Assembly: GCA_031308135.1 (NCBI GenBank)
Contig: JAHLJT010008756.1
Coordinates: forward strand, 71,955,821 to 72,019,820
Source of the DNA: Acheta domesticus
Taxonomy: Eukaryota; Arthropoda; Insecta; Orthoptera; Gryllidae
Length of the DNA stretch: 64,000 nucleotides
Reading direction: 5' to 3'
The position numbers and the translations under genes were made by a program. How positions within the stretch are numbered: position 1 is the stretch's first letter; each line of letters begins with the position of its first letter. Shown here one piece after another: positions 58,046 through 64,000 of the stretch. Under the pieces are notes generated by a model. It was not told the origin of the DNA, searched no databases, and saw only the letters and a program-made list of their open reading frames with translations.

Positions 58046-60449
58046 TTAAAATAAATTACTAGAATTCCACTTTGTTTTCCTTGGCATGAGGTGGGGCTAA
58101 ACGTGTAGTTACTCGAACGCATCCGTACTCCGTGGATAGATTGGCTTGATTGCTCCGTGCTTTCTGTTGGCCCCTGCGGGTCCCCCGGTCAGGGGGACAA
58201 CCGACGCCGGCGCTTGGCTCGATACAGTAACTGCTCTTTACAGTAGAACGTCACTCCAGAGACAATACATTCGGGATGGAAATCTGTGAATTTGCTACTG
58301 CGTAGATTGATTGTTTCCGAGCCTCTTAAATTTGTCAGTATCTGAACAATCTTTGTAGGTTTTATATTGTTTACTCTGTAGTGCAATTATGTGTAGTCCA
58401 ATATTACGAGATTAGTTACACGATTACAATTTGATTTTGTTTTTTCATTTTGAAAGTTGTTGATATTTTTGTCACTACCAGTGAGTGTATTGCTCATAAA
58501 ATACGTGTAATTAACCGGAGAACGCGAAGCTAGCGGATCTTAAGTGTTATTGCCATGGGCGTGAGCAATAACAAGAAGGGGGGACAACTACATTTCTGAG
58601 CCCCATTTTCAATCAACCTCTTTTATAGTCTTGTGACATATTTTATGAGGAATGAAATAGAACAAACAAGAATGAAATTACAGCTTCAATAATCCGAGTA
58701 CAATTAACAAATACAATTGATTCTACGATGTCGAACCATTTACAGAGTTGTCAGATGGTCTGGAAAGTCTCATTACCCAAAGTCCTGTACAAATTTTCCA
58801 AGTTGTCAGCTAAAAAAGGAGTAAAAATAAGTAATTGATCATATCAAGGGATAAAAATCCTTTCTTACGAATGGTTACTAAGCCGAGTATGAAATTTTCA
58901 GCAGGGGGGGGGGCGCCACGTCCTTCCTTATCCACCTGTGCGCTCACCAATGGTTATCAAGCAAAACGCTTTGAATTAGATTACTTCTATAGATTCTCTT
59001 GTGGTAATGGAATAGTCAACTTCTCAGTGAAGTATGGAATTTGTTCTTAGAGTTCAACGTTCGCCTAGGAGCCGAGAAACGTTGTGTGCACGCATGAAGA
59101 CGGGTCCTACTGTTGAGGTAGACACGTTTTTCTTGTAAGGATGAGCTGCAATGTTGAGTCGGACGTGCTTTATTTGTAATGGTTTGTTGCAAATTGAATG
59201 AGCTTTTTGTGACATCTGTTTTGAAACACGTAGCATGGAAGCGTCGACTGCGTTTTCCTCATCTCAGTCTTTAATAAAGAAATATTAGGTATCACTCTGG
59301 GTTCTTCGCTACATGACTGACTCTCCTAACTTGATCATTATTGTACGTATGCAATGTTTAAACTTTTGCCTGTCACGCATTGCGTATAGGTCGTTCCAAC
59401 GCTCTGCAAGAACTTTTTACGTACTGGAAATATTTTGTCTTCGAATGGCAGAATTAGAGAAGAAATTGTTATCTTTTTTTATTCTTTATTCTGTGCATAT
59501 CACTTATGACTAATTACGGTATTCTCATTTACAATATTAGTTTAAGATTGTTTTAAGTTTTAGTTATTAGATTAAGAAATGTTCTGTGAGAGTGAAATGT
59601 TATTTATGAAGAAATATCTCCAATAGCTTTAATTGCAATCAGTAAACATAACGACGATAGTTCCAGCTCCATATCAACGGTAACTTCTGATACCACAAAC
59701 ACATTGAAATGTGATTACGAAAATAATGATGAACAAGATGATGCTCATGTCAGAAATCTTACTTTCGAGAGTGTAAGAATAAAAAGGTTATATCCATCCA
59801 CGAAGTAGAATATCAAAGTCTCTGGTTCGGTAGTGCCTGAGAAGCGCTAAACAGAACTCAGAATTTCTAGTACAATATATTTGATATATTTTTGAGCATT
59901 TCTTAGCAAGAATATGAAATAGAAGGCAATAGATGAAGAATGCAAATGCTCAATACACCCGTAATACAGTCGACAAAACATAACCACTGTTCGGTTGAGT
60001 AAGCAGCAAAGGAATGTTTATCGTCAGTGTATTTACAATGCGAAACCGATCTGCAGCGTGGTCGTGTTCACGCAGATATAGATTGATCACGTGCTAGGAA
60101 ATCTGGCAGTGCCTTGTTTACATTGGGCGTTGTATTTTGCCGGCGCGGCGTGGTACACACAAGAACGTGATTGACAGACCACTCTATCAGACCTGATAGC
60201 GAGACTGAGATTATGTTCGTGGCATTCGCCCATTCATGAAGACCTACTGACATCTCCTGTTTATTTGGTGTCACAACATTTATTACACAGAACAACGGAA
60301 GTGTCACATTTAGTTTACAAAATAGCTTTTATGTCCTAAAGCTTCTAAAGCTTGCATTATTAGCTTGAGACGTACATGCGATGCTTCTTTCGGGAAGTTT
60401 AATTGCATGCGCCAAGTTGAAAGATGAGTATGTAACTTAACGTGCCTAC

Positions 60450-60787
60450 ATCGGCTGAGTTAGTTGAGAGCCAACATTACCATTGTCTCTGCAGCGACTC
60501 TGGCCGTGAGGTTCTAAGGTTCGACTCTGACCGTGAGGTTCTGTGGTTCGAGACCTGGCGATGGCAGATTTTCGATACCATCTATACAGCTAGATAAGAT
60601 AGAGCCGCAGTCAAATACATGAAAGAGAATTCTAGCTTGGCTGCTCTGATCGGTAGTTTTCCTTGGCTTCTACGTTAATACCAGTCGAATGCGGAGCAGT
60701 ATCCGAAGAAATGGGCCAAATCTTTCCTTCCTCTATTTTGACCTGTCCTGTTCTCTCGCCTTACACACATACTTACACACACATCAT

Positions 60788-60834
<47 letters not shown>

Positions 60835-61005
60835 ATACACACACTCATACTTACATGCACTACCCTACCACATATGTCGTGAGACCGATCGGGGAATTAT
60901 AGTTCATCCCGGCGACGACGGCGGAGCTGTTCCGGTGGAGGAGATACCTCGAGTACGGAAATCTCCGAAGGCCGTCGTGCAAGTCGGCGCAAGATCACAC
61001 TGCGG
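60450..61005 (+). repeat. SINE family B, copy 9 (near full length)
   Basis: The head CGGCTGAGTTAGTTGAGAGC (A-box region) is followed by AAGGTTCGACTCTGAC (B box), then GGCTGCTCTGATCGGTAGTT and TGCGGAGCAGTATCCG, the CA-rich middle (60777-60832), and the 3' part TACATGCACTACCCTACCAC to GGTGGAGGAGATACCTCGAG. The B-box segment is partly duplicated (CGACTCTG.CCGTGAGGTTCT twice). Confidence 0.85.
60777..60860. repeat. (CA)n microsatellite inside SINE B copy 9
   Basis: About 25 CA units with CATA interruptions at the usual middle position of family B. It probably grew from a short CA-rich segment in the parent SINE. Confidence 0.95.
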
Positions 61006-62529
61006 ATAACGACGCACGAGATTCCCGTCTTGTGTGGGAACATAGGTGCTTCTGTAAGCGTTGTACCTTTCCGAGAAAAGTCTCGTGCCCGAAGCGCTAA
61101 TGTTACGTGCGCTACTGCAGGCATTTGCCCGAAACGTTTGAACGAAAAGAAGGATCGTGTAGACGCTGCCGTGCTTCAACATATTCCTAAGGAAGTGAAA
61201 ATGAACACTTCTGTTCCTGCCGAGCGCTGCGCTGTGCCGTGCCGCGCCGCGCCGCGTGCGTGCGTGCAGTGCTCAGTGGGTCTGACCCTTCCGGGATCGT
61301 AAAGCCGTGGCACGCGGGTGGACTCTGGTTCCGGACGCCGGTCTCTCATTAGCATGAGTCAGTTGCCCGCCCGGGGACCTTGGCGCAGGTTAGGCTCGGG
61401 GCGGGGGAGGGACGGCGCGGCCGTGGAAAAGGGCGTTTTGTATTTTAACGATTGTTTTATTGATTCAAGAAGTTCACTTAGGAGAATGGTCCAGAATTAT
61501 TAAAGACAGTCAATTTTTTCCTTTTCGGGGTTATTAATAAGAATTAGTTTAACAGCAAAACTTTCGAAGCCTTTTTCGGTCTCATTATCAAGCCTAAATT
61601 CAATGAAAATGAAAATATATCAAATTAAAAGACATAAAAACAGGAATAAGATATCTCTTTCAATTTATACGAAAGAAGATAAATGGAAAATTCTTAACAA
61701 TATTAAACATAGTAAAAAATATGAATGTGTCCATGGAAATGAACCATTCTCCAAGTGAAATTCTATACAGACAGTCTAAAAAATCAACTTGAAATTCAAG
61801 AAGCTCTTATGAGTTGACAGTCTTTAAATAATTCTTGGGAACCACCCTTCAACATAGTTGTGACACAATCAGTAGGCTACCTTTAGCCATTAGTAATAGT
61901 TACGAGGGAAAAGAGTTGCATGACAATTGTGAACAGAGGGGCAATCGTGCTTCACCTGAGGCTATATATACGAGAGAACCTAAAAGTGCTAAAACATGCG
62001 CCCTACGAAAATAATTTAGTTCGTAAATGACCCGTACGGTGGTCTAAGTCCAACTTGTCACTTGGTATACGTAGATGAAGTACAGCTTATTCCTCAATTA
62101 ACCATTCTACTACATCGGTGTCGGCAGCCATCATTAAAAGTTCTGTTTCGTCTTTCCCAGATTGAAATATACTGGTCATTTCGATTAAATCATGATTCGG
62201 AAACCCTAATGGTTGTGGAGTTATGAAAATGGTTTTATCTACACTCTTGAAATACACTGTGGAGCACCTTTATTTTGATTCGTGAACACACATATCAGTC
62301 GTCTTTACCTAGAAACAAATGATGGGTTAAAATGTTTAAAGTCTCTCCTCTGGATACTTCTAAGACAGGTGTCTGATAACTTTCTCCGAGGAGCCAACGG
62401 TACTTACCTTAAAGCATTCATTTCCCTTAATCTGAATCCGGGTTTGTTCTTGCCCAATGCAGTACGGCAAGTTCCGCTCCGTTGTCGGCTTGAACGAGAT
62501 TTGGCGTTTTCGCGTGAAACGTGAGCCGG
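61006..62529. other. Intergenic stretch with a small GC-rich island
   Basis: About 61200-61440 is CG-rich with CTCAGTGGG (Inr-like) near 61270 and a donor-like GCAG|GTTAGG at about 61387. It might be a promoter or first exon but no convincing coding frame is present. The rest is AT-rich and empty. Confidence 0.45.
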
Positions 62530-63078
62530 CCTGATTCCTCAGTTGATTCATTGATTGATTACTAGGGATTTCGGGCGCGTCAGCTGCTAAGGTCATTATT
62601 CCCGTTAGTGTAGTGCATGCTTCTTGCTAAGGAGATGGCGGTGATCTTGCCCCGCTTGGTGGCTAGATCCGGCGCTGACGTACCGTCGGCTAGCAGGGAA
62701 CTAGCCTAGTATCTCCCACCAGCGTGACACCACCGCAGCCGGGACGAGCTCTAAGCTCCCGACCGGTCTTCCCGACACGTGTGGTAGTGTAGTTCATGTA
62801 TGTGTACGTACGGGGAGAGAATGGAATGGGAAAGGAAATATCGCGCGCGGTCCGTGTCCCGTTTGGTAGTGTACTGCTCCAGCATTCGCCTGGTGTTGAT
62901 CGAAGAAACCACGGAAAACTACCGATCAGGGGAGCCGGCCACTAGAATTCTCCTCCAGACTGCGACAGAACTCGACCCAGCTACCTGGCTAGTGTCGAAA
63001 ATCCTGCCACCGTCGGGACTCCCGGTCAGAGGCACTGCAAGGACATCAGTTGATGCCCTGAGCCACCTCTCGTGATTC
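62530..63078 (-). repeat. SINE family B, copy 10 (near full length)
   Basis: The most complete minus-strand copy. The 3' end at left includes TTGATTCATTGATTGATTAC, a short tandem tail, then GGTCATTATTCCCG, ATCTCCCACCAGCGTGACAC, CTCCCGACCGGTCTTCCCGA, TGTCCCGTTTGGTAGTGTAC, AACTACCGATCAGGGGAGCC, GTGTCGAAAATCCTGCC and the head CTCCCGGTCAGAGGCACTGC. The B box itself is deleted (CGTCGGGACTCCCGGTCAG), so this copy is probably transcriptionally dead. Confidence 0.88.
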
Positions 63079-63373
63079 CTCGGCCTCCGCAGTGTGTGGC
63101 AGGGGGCCTTGGAGCAGGTTGGTGCGGAGGCAGGAGGGGGCGTGGCGGAGGGGGGAGGGGCGGAGGTGGTGGGCTGGCTCGAGGTGGGCGCGGCCCCTGA
63201 CGGCCGACGTAGCTGCGGCTGCGGCTGTGGTTGCTGCGGGGAACGCTCCGCTGCACGCACATACAGCTCCTCGAGCTGCGATCGCTCACGTCAAGTCAAA
63301 AATCCTCGTGGGTTATACGCCAAGAAAATACGATGGTTTTGTACCATTTATATTTTATACCATTTGCGCCGAT
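63079..63373. other. GC-rich patch between SINEs
   Basis: Purine-rich and CG-containing from 63085 to 63290. A minus-strand frame (63260-62919) begins MRAAERSPQQPQPQPQLRRP and is Pro/Gln/Ser-rich, but it runs into SINE B copy 10, so it is not a convincing exon as it stands. Confidence 0.4.
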
Positions 63374-63600
63374 CTGGATGGCCACAGTTGCTAAAGCGCG
63401 TGCCGTCTCAGCGCCTCGGTCTGAAGGGTCGCGGGTTCGAGTCCCTTCGTGGTTATGTTGTTTGTCCCTTGTCTTTCATGAATGTGTGTTGTGGTGGAAG
63501 GCCGTGTGAGTATGCTGATCACAGACGAATGAGCCCGCAAGTGTGTCTAGTGTAAAGGTTAATATGCGTCCCCATGAGGGACATGGTGGGGATAGTATAC
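63374..63600 (+). repeat. SINE family A, copy 2
   Basis: TGGATGGCCACAGTTGCTAA (A-box region), CTCAGCGCCTCGGTCTGAAG, GCGGGTTCGAGTCCCTTCG (intact B box), TTGTCCCTTGTCTTTCATGA, GAGCCCGCAAGTGTGTCTAG, AGGTTAATATG and GGGACATGGTGGGGATAG. It is the best preserved of the four copies. Confidence 0.85.
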
Positions 63601-64000
63601 TTCGGCATCTCTTAATGCTGGAAAAAGCCCCAGGAGGAAAAAAAAGTATTAGTACCATTTGTTAAGCGTACTCTTGCGGGGCAGTGAGTTATACTCACAA
63701 GTACATCAAACAGATTTAAGGTTAAAAAAAACAGAAGTCAGCGAAATGTAAGGGAAACAGCACGCGCCCATGAAACCCCCAACATACATTACACTGAAAA
63801 ACACGTTGCCATCTTATGTAACACGGAAACGAAGCGCTCTGTACCCTTTAATCCAGGTTTTTGTGTACATAAAGGGACGCGAAGCATGTTTCTTATGCCG
63901 TATTCCACAAAATGAGACATTTTTGAACTGGAATTACATTTTTCGAGAGAACGCCTGATAAGTAGCATGGTTTCGAAGGAGACAGAATTTTGTTTTCTCC
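63601..64000. other. AT-rich right edge, no gene
   Basis: A-rich runs at 63640 and 63725. The last frame (63770-63958) has no supporting feature. Nothing recognised. Confidence 0.55.

Larger units (their letters stand above)
56061..60449. other. AT-rich stretch, no gene
   Basis: Contains a possible pogo-like MITE (57274-57432), AAAT/AAAATA arrays (57921-58045) and a G run at about 58903-58913. No coding-like frame is supported. It could be intronic if the CpG island at 55.6 kb is a real first exon. Confidence 0.55.

Noticed and set aside
1..64000. CRISPR array, bacterial operon or integrated viral genome
   Set aside because: No regularly spaced direct repeats with unique spacers, no ribosome-binding-site-led gene runs, and no viral structural or polymerase genes other than the transposon and LINE relics described.

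Overview
The window looks like nuclear DNA of an insect, probably a large-genome polyneopteran (stick insect, cockroach or orthopteran type). This placement is inference: it rests on AT-rich introns and intergenic DNA, one extremely GC-rich spliced gene, and relics of mariner, Jockey-like and other LINEs, hAT-like MITEs and tRNA-derived SINEs. I see no bacterial operon, CRISPR array, rRNA gene or intact tRNA gene.

The only gene that can be defended is on the plus strand at about 2.5-12.5 kb. A CpG-rich island holds candidate core promoter signals (TATAAATA at 2545, an Inr-like TCAGT at 2666), a 5' UTR without ATG, and a first coding exon of 19 codons (2893-2949). A 4,075-base AT-rich intron follows, then one giant terminal exon (7025-11576). 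The product, about 1,535 residues, is low-complexity, Pro/Ala/Ser/Arg-rich and mostly disordered. It has several conserved-looking islands, a three-copy acidic/aromatic 'PD..DD..[YF]R.[LI]' motif and a C-terminal hydrophobic segment that looks like a tail anchor. I do not recognise the family by name. Reading through the big exon needs a one-base shift near 8.2 kb, either an extra C in the assembly or strain, or an unrecognised short intron.

The remaining ~52 kb holds no convincing intact gene. It is AT-rich intergenic (or very long intronic) sequence with dispersed repeats. The clearest are: a 1,172-bp long-TIR transposon flanked by TTAA with a decayed ORF (17.6-18.8 kb); a broken mariner transposase (20.5-20.9 kb); a Jockey-like reverse-transcriptase C-terminus (22.4 kb); a second LINE C-terminus on the minus strand (45 kb); two tRNA-derived SINE families (A, four copies; B, ten copies, all right of 25 kb); and several MITEs. 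One hAT-like MITE has a perfect 8-bp target duplication, and another sits nested inside a SINE. Around 48.7-55.4 kb these form a dense cluster of small non-autonomous elements.

Three other GC-rich islands (53.5-53.9, 55.56-56.06 and 61.2-61.44 kb) could be promoters or first exons of neighbouring genes, but nothing in the sequence alone proves that. Microsatellites (GA, TA, CA, TAA, GCC) and a 120-bp GCCCC pentanucleotide array are spread throughout. All repeat similarities reported are by-eye comparisons of copies inside this window.
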